From: Holophagales bacterium
GTDB taxonomy: Bacteria > Acidobacteriota > Thermoanaerobaculia > Multivoradales > Multivoraceae
Length of the DNA stretch: 64,000 bases
NCBI GenBank assembly: GCA_009843505.1
Contig: VYDI01000034.1
Coordinates: forward strand, 620,001 to 684,000
Direction of reading: 5' to 3'
Positions within the stretch are counted from its first letter, which is position 1; every line of letters starts with the position of its first letter. Both the position numbers and the translations under genes were made by a program. Shown piece after piece: positions 34,911-42,713 of the stretch. The notes beneath the pieces are model-generated. The model had not been told where the DNA came from. It made no database searches and saw nothing but the letters and a program-made list of their open reading frames with translations.

Positions 34911-37388
34911 TCAGTCCTTCTTCACACCCCGACCCGTCGCACCCGGAGGCGGCGTGTCGCGCAGGATACCGGCCCGTTCCAGCTCATCGACTCGCAGATC
35001 TTCGAACCCCAGCATCTCGACCAGGACTTCCCGATTGTGCTCGCCCAGGCAGGGCGCGCCGCGGCGGTAGGTCGGCGGCGTGGCGCTGAGGTGGATCGGC
35101 AGGCCCGGATAGCGGCGCCGGCCGACTTCCGGATGATCGACTTCGGCCCAGAAACCCCGCGCTTCGAGAAACGAGTCTTCCGCCAGATCGCGGGCGTCGG
35201 CGACCGGGGCCGCCGTCAGGCCTGCGCGATGCAGCCTCGCCACCAGGTCGTCCCGCTCCCTGCCGCGGGTCCACGTCGCGAGTAGCTCGTCGATCCGGTC
35301 CTCGTCTGCCTGCCGCTCTCTGAGCGAGAACGAAGCGAAGCGCGGCGCCAGGCCGGCAATGCGGCACAGCGCCCGCCACTCCCGGTCGCTCTCGACGCTG
35401 ATCGCGATCCACCGATCCTCGCCAGCGCACCGATAGCAACCCTGGGGCGCCCGCCGCGCATGCCGATTGCCGCGCCTCGGTTCGGCGGCCCCGCGAAGCT
35501 GTGCAGTCAGGATGTGATCGCCGAACATCGTGGCCATCGCCTCCACCATCGGCGTCTCGACGGTGCCGCCCCGTCCCTTCGGCGACTGCGACCGGCCGTA
35601 CAGCATGGCCAACGTGCCGACGGCCGTGTGCAGGGCGGTCATCGGATCCGGCCACGCGATGCCCGACCGGTGGGGGCCGCCGTCCCGGTACCCGAGCGCG
35701 GACGTGAGTCCCATCGCTGACTCGATCAGCGGACCGAACGCGAGCCGGTCCCGGTAGGGGCCCGAGTTGCCAAAACCGGGCATCGAGACCGCGATGACGC
35801 CCGGGTTGAGTTCCCGCAGTCGATCCGGGTCGAGGCCGAGCTTGGGCATCACCCGGGGACTGAAGTTGTCGCAGACCACGTCCGCCCGCTCGACCAGGGC
35901 CTCGAAGATGCCTCGGGCCTCCGGCTCGCTCAACTCAAGGGTCACGGACCGCTTGTTCCGGTTCATCTTGTTGAACGCGGCGTTGCGGTTGTACGAGCGT
36001 CTCCCGGCATCGTTCTCCGGGAACAGGTGTGTGAGACGGGCGATCCTTGCCGACCGGGTCGACGGCCCACGCGCCCAGGCGGCCTCGACCTTGATCACAT
36101 CGGCGCCGAGATCGCCCAGCATTCGCATGGCCAACGGTCCTGCCCAGACCCTGGTGAGATCAAGCACACGGAGGCCATGGAGGGGCCCGTCGGTCAACGG
36201 GGAAGGCGACGACCTTCGAGCCATGCCGGTCTTCCGCGCCTGCCAACCGGCAACCCCGTCCATCGCCGGCGCCGTTCCCGCAACCGAGGAATCGATGGCC
36301 GACGACAACGACGTGCCGTTCAGAAGGAACGGCCCACGCGGAACGAGCGGCCCGCCGTCGCCGTCGATCGGCACGAAGAAACCGCGGGCCCGGAAGTGCG
36401 GGTCGTCCAGCACCTCCAGCGCGTCGATCACCGGACCGATCGGCACGCGGACCCGCTCGCCCAGCTCGATGATCTCGGCCTCGGTGTGGGCCATCATCCA
36501 GGGATCGATCGCCCGGTCGAACTCCTCTCGGTGTTGAGCCCGATCGGCATCCTCGGCGAAGCGCGGGTCCTCCAGGACATGAGCCAGGCCCGCCGCCTCG
36601 AGGAAGGGCTCGAGCATCTCCCGGCTCGGTATCGAGAGGGCAACGTAGCCGTCCTGACAGCGATGAACGCCGACCGGATGCCACGGCCCGCCCTGGGAGT
36701 TGCCGACCCGGCCGAGGACGTACCCGGCCTGGGTCCACATCACCGTCGTGTACTGATGCAGAGCGGCCAGCGCCTCGACGTGGGAGACGTCAATCGTCTG
36801 GCCGCGACCGATCGCGGGCCGTGCCAGCAGAGCCGCCAGACCGCCGATCACGGCGTGGGCGCCCGCCTGACAGGCTGAGTGCAGTCCCGGCCGGGCGATG
36901 GGCTCGCGATCGGGAGCGCCGTTCAGGTAGAGGTGGCCGGACCATGCATCGTCGGTGAAACCGTTCGAACGGGGCGGGCCCGCTTCGCCCCGGACCTCGC
37001 GCGCCCCGGCCCCCAGGCCGAACGGAGAGATTCGCAGCAACACGGCGTGCGGCACATCGGTCTCGTCGATCAGGGGTTCGAGCGGTCCTGGCGCGGCGCT
37101 CTCGATCACGACGTCAACGCCATCGCGCTCGATCAGTTCCAGGACCCGCGCCCGGCCACGATCTTCGCTCGGCCGCAGCCGCGCGGCACGCTTACCGACG
37201 TTCAGGCAGGCGTACTCCGCCCCGACGCCCCGCCAGCGCTCTCCGACCTCCCGCCACGGATCGCCGCCCGGCGGCTCGAGCCGCAGCACCTCGGCGCCGC
37301 ACACCGCCAGCAGCCGTCCCGCATAGGCGCCGGCAGGCGAGCCGGCGACCTCGATCACGCGCAGGTTGGAACAGGGAGGTTCGGCCAC
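34911..37388 (-). CDS. Double-domain family III CoA-transferase (CaiB/BaiF)
   Basis: An 825-residue fusion of two CaiB/BaiF domains (about 1-380 and 395-810). Family III enzymes move CoA between carboxylic acids through an aspartyl-CoA anhydride. The second half starts LHGLRVLDLTRVWAGPLAMRMLGDLGADVIKVE and keeps the catalytic Asp in IAWPDPMTALHTAVG. In the first half the matching segment reads CQAGAHAVIGG, with Gly where Asp is expected, so that half is probably inactive. Start is GTG 37388, 9 nt from a TAGCGT hexamer. A second protein with the same plan lies at 42710. The substrate is unknown. Confidence 0.88.
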   Translation of the reverse strand: MAEPPCSNLRVIEVAGSPAGAYAGRLLAVCGAEVLRLEPPGGDPWREVGERWRGVGAEYACLNVGKRAARLRPSEDRGRARVLELIERDGVDVVIESAAPGPLEPLIDETDVPHAVLLRISPFGLGAGAREVRGEAGPPRSNGFTDDAWSGHLYLNGAPDREPIARPGLHSACQAGAHAVIGGLAALLARPAIGRGQTIDVSHVEALAALHQYTTVMWTQAGYVLGRVGNSQGGPWHPVGVHRCQDGYVALSIPSREMLEPFLEAAGLAHVLEDPRFAEDADRAQHREEFDRAIDPWMMAHTEAEIIELGERVRVPIGPVIDALEVLDDPHFRARGFFVPIDGDGGPLVPRGPFLLNGTSLSSAIDSSVAGTAPAMDGVAGWQARKTGMARRSSPSPLTDGPLHGLRVLDLTRVWAGPLAMRMLGDLGADVIKVEAAWARGPSTRSARIARLTHLFPENDAGRRSYNRNAAFNKMNRNKRSVTLELSEPEARGIFEALVERADVVCDNFSPRVMPKLGLDPDRLRELNPGVIAVSMPGFGNSGPYRDRLAFGPLIESAMGLTSALGYRDGGPHRSGIAWPDPMTALHTAVGTLAMLYGRSQSPKGRGGTVETPMVEAMATMFGDHILTAQLRGAAEPRRGNRHARRAPQGCYRCAGEDRWIAISVESDREWRALCRIAGLAPRFASFSLRERQADEDRIDELLATWTRGRERDDLVARLHRAGLTAAPVADARDLAEDSFLEARGFWAEVDHPEVGRRRYPGLPIHLSATPPTYRRGAPCLGEHNREVLVEMLGFEDLRVDELERAGILRDTPPPGATGRGVKKD

Positions 37389-37397
37389 GGCCGCGCG

Positions 37398-37403
37398 ACG
37401 CTA
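37398..37403 (-). promoter_or_regulatory. Putative -10 (TAGCGT), leaderless arrangement
   Basis: TAGCGT on the minus strand ends 9 nt before the GTG start at 37388 of the CoA-transferase. Confidence 0.4.
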
Positions 37404-37435
37404 GCAGCCGTCGGCGACCGCGCCGGCGCTCGGCG

Positions 37436-37441
37436 TATGCT
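37436..37441 (+). promoter_or_regulatory. Putative -10 (TATGCT) of the SDR gene
   Basis: TATGCT lies 38 nt upstream of ATG 37480. AGGAG (37468-37472) gives a standard ribosome-binding site 7 nt from the ATG. Confidence 0.4.
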
Positions 37442-37479
37442 CACGCGCCGAAACGAAGCAACCCGCAGGAGACCCGCCC

Positions 37480-38244
37480 ATGGCCATTCTCGACTTCAGC
37501 CTCACCGACCAGATCGCCCTCGTCACTGGCGCCTCGCGCGGCATCGGCGAGGCCATCGCCCGCGGCTTCGCCGAGCAGGGCGCGACCGTCATCCTCGCGT
37601 CGCGCAAGCAGGAGGGGCTCGACGAGGTCGCCGAGTCGATCGAGGCCGACGGCGGCAAGGCGGTGCCGATCGCCTGCCATGCCGGCAACGTGGAACAGAT
37701 CGCGGGCCTGTTCGAGCGCATCGAGAGCGAGTTCGGGCGGCTCGACATCCTCGTCAACAATGCCGCCACGAACCCGTACTTCGGACCCGCCGTCGACATG
37801 CCCGAGTGGGCCTTCGACAAGACTCTGGAAGTCAACCTCAAGGGCTACTTCGTCCACATCCAGCAGGCCGCGCGCCTGATGAAGAAGCAGGGATCGGGCA
37901 ACGTGATCAGCGTCGCCTCGATCGCCGGTCTGCGGCCGGGTCCCAACGAGCTGACCTACGCGCTGACCAAGGCGGCGGTGCTCAACATGACCCGCGGCTG
38001 GGCCAAGGAACTCGGTCAGTTCGGCATCCGGGTCAACGCGATCGCTCCCGGCGTGGTCGAGACCTACTTCGCCAGCGTGCTCGTCGACTCCGAGGAGAAG
38101 CGGCAGGCGATCGCCAGCCGGACGCCGGTCGGCCGGCACGCGCAGCCGAACGAAATCGCGGGCGCGGCCGTGTTCCTGGCGTCGAAGATGGGCAGCTACG
38201 TGACGGGGGCGACGATCGTCATGGACGGCGGCTCGTCGGCCTGA
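37480..38244 (+). CDS. Short-chain dehydrogenase/reductase (FabG-like)
   Basis: A 254-residue classical SDR. It has the cofactor motif TGASRGIGEAIARGF, the NNAATNPYFGPA segment (NNAG-type), catalytic Ser in VASIAGLRPG, the YALTK active-site Tyr/Lys pair, and a C-terminal VTGATIVMDGGSS. The second beta strand ends in ASRKQ, a basic residue pattern favouring NADP(H). It reduces or oxidises an unknown carbonyl or alcohol, possibly a hydroxyacyl-CoA given the CoA-transferase neighbours. It starts at ATG 37480 with an AGGAG site. The last 49 bp overlap the 3' end of the convergent MTHFR gene. Confidence 0.92.
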   Translation: MAILDFSLTDQIALVTGASRGIGEAIARGFAEQGATVILASRKQEGLDEVAESIEADGGKAVPIACHAGNVEQIAGLFERIESEFGRLDILVNNAATNPYFGPAVDMPEWAFDKTLEVNLKGYFVHIQQAARLMKKQGSGNVISVASIAGLRPGPNELTYALTKAAVLNMTRGWAKELGQFGIRVNAIAPGVVETYFASVLVDSEEKRQAIASRTPVGRHAQPNEIAGAAVFLASKMGSYVTGATIVMDGGSSA

Positions 38245-39986
38245 GCGGCCTCGATCAGGTAGGCCAGCAGGTCGCCGTCGACGTAGTCGTTGTCAACCAC
38301 GTTGACCAGGAAGTACGTGTCGTGGATGCGCTGCAGCAGCCGTCGCGACTCGCTTCCTTCGTCGTACACAGCCGCCCACGAGGACAGCCACAGGTCGAAA
38401 GCCTCGTCCTTCCACACCTCGAACGAACGCGGATCGACGATCGTCGGCTGGCGGATCTCCTCACCCGGGAACACGCCCCAGGTCACGGCGTTGACCGTGT
38501 CGCAGTTGCTGTGGGCCGTGCCGGACCGGTCGATCGCGTGATACGTCAGGCTCGGTCCGGCGTCCAACGCCGCCAGTAGCGTCGGCACCTGCTCCGGCGC
38601 CACGAAGAACTCGAGGTACGCCTTCTGGTACACGCGGCCTCCGGCGCCGCCCCAGCCAACCGCCGGATCATCGGACGGAGCTCCGTTCACCCGCGGCTGC
38701 GAGTTGATCGTGAGCAGTCCCGCCAGGTTCAGCCGCACCAGCGCATTGCGTAGCGGTTCGCTCTCCAGGTCCAGCGGCCAGTCGTACCAGGGAATCCCGT
38801 CGACATCGCCGCGGCAGAACCCCGCGAACACCTCGCGCACCTGGTCGATGGAGTGCAATTCGCGGCCCCACCGCTCACGGGCCAGATCGGCCCTGATCGG
38901 TCGAAACGCGAGATGGTGATCGCCGAGATCGCCGAACGCGGGTGAGCCGGCGTCGCCCCAGCGACCGTTCGGAAACTCGTCCCAGTCCTGGGTACGGGCG
39001 AGGTAGCTCTTCGGACGGTTGGCCCAGAAGATCGGACGGACGTCTTCCCTGGGCCGCTGGACCGCCGTCGCGCTTCGCCACGGCAAGACGCGCTCGATGC
39101 GCTCCGGCACGATGTCGAGGCGGTCGAGGATGACCTGCACCGAACGCTCGAGGTTCAGGGTGTAGAAGTGAAGCCCAGGGGCGCCGCCTTCGAGCAGGCG
39201 GCTGCAGATGCCGGTCAACAGATCCTGGCCGTACTCGCGAACCGAAGCGTCGTGGAACCGGCGCGCTTCGATTTCGCTGACGATCTCGGGCGGCGCGCTG
39301 GCGCCGAAGCCAGTGATGCGCTGAAAGGACAGGTAGCCGTTGATCGGCGCCAGTCCGGGAACGATCGGACAATCGACGCCGCGTTCCCGGCACTCCTTCA
39401 GGAAGCGGAAGTACAGCTCCGGCTCGTAGAACATCTGCGTGATCACGAAGTCCGCTCCGGTCGCCACCTTTTCGGCCAGATGGTCCAGATCGCGCTCCCG
39501 GCTCGAAGCCTCCGGGTGACCCTCCGGGTAACCGCCGACGCAAACGCCGAAGTGGTCACCATGCTCCTCGCGGATGAACCGCACCAGGTCCGAGGCATGC
39601 GAGAAGCCGTCGGCGATCGGCGACCAGGCCCCCCGGCCGCGGGGCGGATCCCCACGCAGCGCCAGGATGTTGCCAATGCCGCGCGCGCGGCAGTCGTCCA
39701 GCACCGCCGCGATCCGGCGCCGCGGCATGTTGGTGCAGGTCAGGTGCATCATCGTCTCGAGACCAAGCACGTTCTCGATCGTGTTCGCCAGCTCGAACGT
39801 CAGCTCCGCCGTGCTGCCCCCGGCGCCCCAGGTCACGTCGACGAACGCCGGCTCAAGACGCCCCATGCGCTCGATGCGCGCATAGAGATTCTCGATCCCG
39901 GCCTCCGTCTTGGGCGGGAAGTACTCGAACGAGTAGAAGGGCCGCTCCTCGGCGATCGCCGAGCGCAGCTTGTCGATCAGCTTCAC
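38196..39986 (-). CDS. Methylenetetrahydrofolate reductase with eukaryote-type SAM-regulatory domain
   Basis: A 596-residue MTHFR, which reduces 5,10-methylene-THF to 5-methyl-THF with FAD. Residues 1-300 are the catalytic TIM barrel (FYSFEYFPPKTEAG with catalytic Glu21, ALRGDPPRG, GADFVITQMFYE, PGLHFYTLN). Residues 312-596 match the eukaryotic linker and regulatory domain: REDVRPIFWANRPKSY, EFPNGRWGDAGSPAFGDL, GLLTINSQPRVNG, VYQKAYLEFF, NAVTWGVFPG, QPTIVDP, WKDEAFDLW, YFLVNVVDND. Bacterial MetF is normally about 290 residues and lacks this part. Residues aligned with human SAM contacts, as I recall them, are mostly kept (E410, T426, S429, T502, T515; one Thr is Pro411). Start GTG 39986 follows the exonuclease stop by 13 bp. 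Longer upstream extensions lie inside that gene. Confidence 0.93.
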   Translation of the reverse strand: MKLIDKLRSAIAEERPFYSFEYFPPKTEAGIENLYARIERMGRLEPAFVDVTWGAGGSTAELTFELANTIENVLGLETMMHLTCTNMPRRRIAAVLDDCRARGIGNILALRGDPPRGRGAWSPIADGFSHASDLVRFIREEHGDHFGVCVGGYPEGHPEASSRERDLDHLAEKVATGADFVITQMFYEPELYFRFLKECRERGVDCPIVPGLAPINGYLSFQRITGFGASAPPEIVSEIEARRFHDASVREYGQDLLTGICSRLLEGGAPGLHFYTLNLERSVQVILDRLDIVPERIERVLPWRSATAVQRPREDVRPIFWANRPKSYLARTQDWDEFPNGRWGDAGSPAFGDLGDHHLAFRPIRADLARERWGRELHSIDQVREVFAGFCRGDVDGIPWYDWPLDLESEPLRNALVRLNLAGLLTINSQPRVNGAPSDDPAVGWGGAGGRVYQKAYLEFFVAPEQVPTLLAALDAGPSLTYHAIDRSGTAHSNCDTVNAVTWGVFPGEEIRQPTIVDPRSFEVWKDEAFDLWLSSWAAVYDEGSESRRLLQRIHDTYFLVNVVDNDYVDGDLLAYLIEAAQADEPPSMTIVAPVT

Positions 39987-39996
39987 AACGAAGCGG

Positions 39997-40002
39997 ATCC
40001 TA
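39997..40002 (-). promoter_or_regulatory. Possible internal -10 (TAGGAT) for the MTHFR gene
   Basis: TAGGAT on the minus strand begins with the exonuclease TAG stop codon and ends 10 nt before the MTHFR GTG start. Tentative. Confidence 0.3.
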
Positions 40003-40887
40003 CGCCGAGTCCGCCGCCACCCGCTCCGCCTGCTGGACCAGGCCGGGCGCCGCCAGCCGTCCCGCCACCGCCCCCAGCTCGGGCCGCGGGCCGCGCCAGC
40101 GGAGTTCGTCGACGGAACCGCTGACCGGCGCGTCGCGGACCAGGGTCGCGAGCTCCCGGAACAACTCCGCCGACGCCCGCTCCTCGCGGAGCGTCGCCGC
40201 CAGACGGTCCCGCCCCCGCACCTTGACCGCCCACTTCCACGGCTCGTCCGGGATCTCCTCGAGGTGGAGGTAGTGCGCGAGCACCGTCGCCGTCGACTTG
40301 GCGCCCCAACCGCGGAGACCCGGGAAACCGTCGGCGCTGTCACCGACCAGCGCCAGGTAGTCCGGGATCGACTCGGGCTCGACCCCGAACTTCTCGCGGA
40401 TGCCGTCTGCCTCCCAGCGCAGGCCGCGCCGGCGGTCCACCTGCACCGTCTTGCCGCCCCGACCGGCGTCGACGCACTGGGCCAGGTCCTTGTCCGGCGT
40501 GCAGATGCGGACCTCGATGACCCGCTCGTCCGCGGCCGCCATCGCGGCGCCGCTGGCGAGTCCGTCGTCGGCCTCGTGCTCCACCATCGGCCACACCGTG
40601 ACCCCGAGCGCGGCCAGGGCCTCCTCCAGCACCGGGAACTGGGCCCGCAGCTCCGGTTCGATCCCCTCGCCGGTCTTGTACCCGGGCCACATCTCGTTGC
40701 GAAACGACTCGATCACCTGGTCGGTCGCCACTGCCACGTGGGTCGCCCCGTCGCGAAACATGCCGAGCACCGAGAAGACGACTCCACGCACCGCCCCCAC
40801 CTCGAGCCCGTCGTCGTTGCGATAGCTCGGCGCGCCGAAGTGGTGGCGAAAGAGCTCGTAGGTGCCGTCGATCAGGTGGACGTACAT
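40000..40887 (-). CDS. 5'-3' exonuclease (PolA N-terminal/FEN-like)
   Basis: A 295-residue stand-alone flap/5' nuclease. It has the N-terminal metal Asp in HLIDGTYELFRHHF, MVEHEADDGLASGAAMAA (conserved acidic pair), ICTPDKDLAQCV, and a helix-hairpin-helix region, YLALVGDSADGFPGLRGWGAKS, that binds the duplex. It removes RNA primers or 5' flaps in replication and repair, acting without a fused polymerase. Start ATG 40887 gives the family N terminus. The longer frame to 41193 runs antisense through the next gene and is rejected. MTHFR lies 13 bp downstream, probably in the same operon, although the two functions are unrelated. Confidence 0.88.
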   Translation of the reverse strand: MYVHLIDGTYELFRHHFGAPSYRNDDGLEVGAVRGVVFSVLGMFRDGATHVAVATDQVIESFRNEMWPGYKTGEGIEPELRAQFPVLEEALAALGVTVWPMVEHEADDGLASGAAMAAADERVIEVRICTPDKDLAQCVDAGRGGKTVQVDRRRGLRWEADGIREKFGVEPESIPDYLALVGDSADGFPGLRGWGAKSTATVLAHYLHLEEIPDEPWKWAVKVRGRDRLAATLREERASAELFRELATLVRDAPVSGSVDELRWRGPRPELGAVAGRLAAPGLVQQAERVAADSA

Positions 40888-40916
40888 GGCGGGCGACGCA
40901 TCCGGGCGACGCCGGC

Positions 40917-40922
40917 AAGCTA
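40917..40922 (-). promoter_or_regulatory. Possible -10 (TAGCTT) of the exonuclease gene
   Basis: TAGCTT on the minus strand lies 29 nt upstream of ATG 40887. It shares 2 bp with the divergent TACCAT element. Confidence 0.35.
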
Positions 40923-40926
40923 CCAT
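40921..40926 (+). promoter_or_regulatory. Putative -10 (TACCAT), leaderless arrangement
   Basis: TACCAT ends 8 nt before ATG 40935 and overlaps the divergent TAGCTT element, so the two promoters could not be occupied at once. Confidence 0.4.
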
Positions 40927-40934
40927 CAGCCGCC

Positions 40935-42713
40935 ATGACCCGATGCGCGGCCCTGCTCTGGACCGTCTGCGCGGCCGCCGTCCAGCCCGCGGCGGCGGCC
41001 GGCGACCTGCCCGGCGATCCCCTCGCAGGCTCGGGTGACGTCGCCCGGACCGCGCTGCCGGCATCCCAGCTCCTGGCCGGTGAGCATCCGACCCTCGTCG
41101 ACAACGCGGCCTTCGCCCTGCCGGAGAACGCCGCGCCGCCGCGCCACGAGATGCGAGGCACGCTGCAGCTCTTCGGCGGCGGCGGAGCCTCATGGACCGT
41201 CCACCACGACACCTACCTGCGGGCGGATGAGCCGCCGATCGTCTCCGCCCTGCGCCGCATCCCGCGACTCGACGTCGTCCTGGTCCAGAGCGGCTCCCAC
41301 CTGGTGCCCGTCAACCGTGCGCTCCGCTACACCGGCGACGCCTACTGGAACGTCATCGTCGGACCGGGCCGGATCTGGAGCGAGAACGGCGACGGCGGCA
41401 GGAGCCGGGCCTCGTTGCCGATCACCCTGGTCGAGCGCAACCAGAACTGCGCCTACCACGGTGTCGTGTCCTTCCTGTTCGACGGCAGCGCCACTTCGCC
41501 GGCGGCCTTCCAGGCCACTCAGGAGACCTGCAAGTACTTCAAGTTCGACCTCTGGAGCGCGGGCCCCACGCGCTTCACCTCCGGCGAGCCGCCCGAGGCA
41601 GGGGCCGTACTCGAGGCCTACGCCGCCGAGGCGGCCTCCCGGCTGCCGGTCCGGCCGATCGAGCAGATTCGGGACGACTATCCGCGCGCCCAGGTCTACC
41701 CGCAGGCGTTCGGCGGCGGCTTCGACCGCGAGCACCTCACCGCATTCGGCGTCTCCTTCGGTGGCATCCACTACCAGGGCCCGATCCACACCCGCTACGG
41801 CGACTACCCGTATCCCGAGCAGATCCGCCTGCCGTCCTACTCGACGGCCAAGACCGCGGTCGCCGCCGTCGCGCTGATGCGGCTGGCGCAGCGGGACGGC
41901 TTCGAGGTGACCGAACTCGAGCTCAGGGACTACGTGCCCAAGCCGCCCAGGGGCAGCTTCCACGGCGTGACCTTCGGGCACGCCCTCGACATGGCGACCG
42001 GTCACTACTGGGACACGGGCAACCAGGACGACGAGAAGAACTCGACGACCGAACTGAACTTCTTCGTGCCGGAGCACCGGAACCGCAAGCTGCGGGGCGC
42101 CCTCGCCTACCCAACGAGGGAGCCGCCCGGAGAGCGCTGGGTGTACCACACGACGGACGCGTTTCTGCTGTCCGTGGCCATGAGCGGGTACCTGGGCCAG
42201 AAAGCGGGGGCCTCGCCAAAGGAGCCCGCCGACCTGCTGGAGTTCCTGGCCACCGAGGTCTACCGGCCGCTGGGTCTCTCCGCCGGAGCGCTCCAGTCGC
42301 TGCGCACGGACAACCGGACCGACGGCTACGTCTTCGGCGGCTACGGCATGTTCTGGACTCCGGACGACATCCTGAAGATCGCCAACCTGCTGAACGTCCA
42401 GGGCGGCCGGATCGGCGACCGGCAACTGCTCCATCCGGGCATGCTGGCCGCCGCGATGCAGGAAGATGTGGACGATCCGGGCCTGGACGCCGTCCACAAC
42501 GGCCACCCGAACAAGTACAACAACTCGATCTGGTCGCGGCAGATCCAGGTCACCGACGGCACCGGCACGAAGCAGGTCTGGGTGCGCCAGATGCTCGGCT
42601 ACGGCGGCATCGGCGTCCTCATGCTGCCCAACGGAGCCGTCTTCTACTACTTCGGCGACAAGGACCAACACGACTGGCTGCGATCCGCGAGGGAGGCCTA
42701 CAAGCTCCGATGA
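40935..42713 (+). CDS. Secreted serine hydrolase, beta-lactamase/class C PBP fold
   Basis: A 592-residue exported protein (signal peptide to about residue 22). Residues about 25-250 form an N-terminal region that I do not recognise. Residues about 260-592 look like the class C beta-lactamase/DD-peptidase fold: SxxK in SYSTAKTAVAA (Ser303, Lys306), a YHTTDAF segment as the YxN-like motif, and GGYGMFWTPDDILKIANLL near the C terminus. Such proteins act as esterases, peptidases or beta-lactamases; the sequence does not choose. The stop overlaps the following CoA-transferase start by 4 bp (ATGA), so the two are made together, which suggests an esterase or acyl-group role. Confidence 0.8.
   Translation: MTRCAALLWTVCAAAVQPAAAAGDLPGDPLAGSGDVARTALPASQLLAGEHPTLVDNAAFALPENAAPPRHEMRGTLQLFGGGGASWTVHHDTYLRADEPPIVSALRRIPRLDVVLVQSGSHLVPVNRALRYTGDAYWNVIVGPGRIWSENGDGGRSRASLPITLVERNQNCAYHGVVSFLFDGSATSPAAFQATQETCKYFKFDLWSAGPTRFTSGEPPEAGAVLEAYAAEAASRLPVRPIEQIRDDYPRAQVYPQAFGGGFDREHLTAFGVSFGGIHYQGPIHTRYGDYPYPEQIRLPSYSTAKTAVAAVALMRLAQRDGFEVTELELRDYVPKPPRGSFHGVTFGHALDMATGHYWDTGNQDDEKNSTTELNFFVPEHRNRKLRGALAYPTREPPGERWVYHTTDAFLLSVAMSGYLGQKAGASPKEPADLLEFLATEVYRPLGLSAGALQSLRTDNRTDGYVFGGYGMFWTPDDILKIANLLNVQGGRIGDRQLLHPGMLAAAMQEDVDDPGLDAVHNGHPNKYNNSIWSRQIQVTDGTGTKQVWVRQMLGYGGIGVLMLPNGAVFYYFGDKDQHDWLRSAREAYKLR

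Noticed and set aside
39987..40343. N-terminal extension of the MTHFR frame
   Set aside because: It lies inside the exonuclease gene on the same strand in another frame, and the catalytic domain starts at GTG 39986.
40888..41193. N-terminal extension of the exonuclease frame
   Set aside because: It runs antisense through the serine hydrolase gene and is Arg/Pro rich. The conserved nuclease N terminus begins at ATG 40887.
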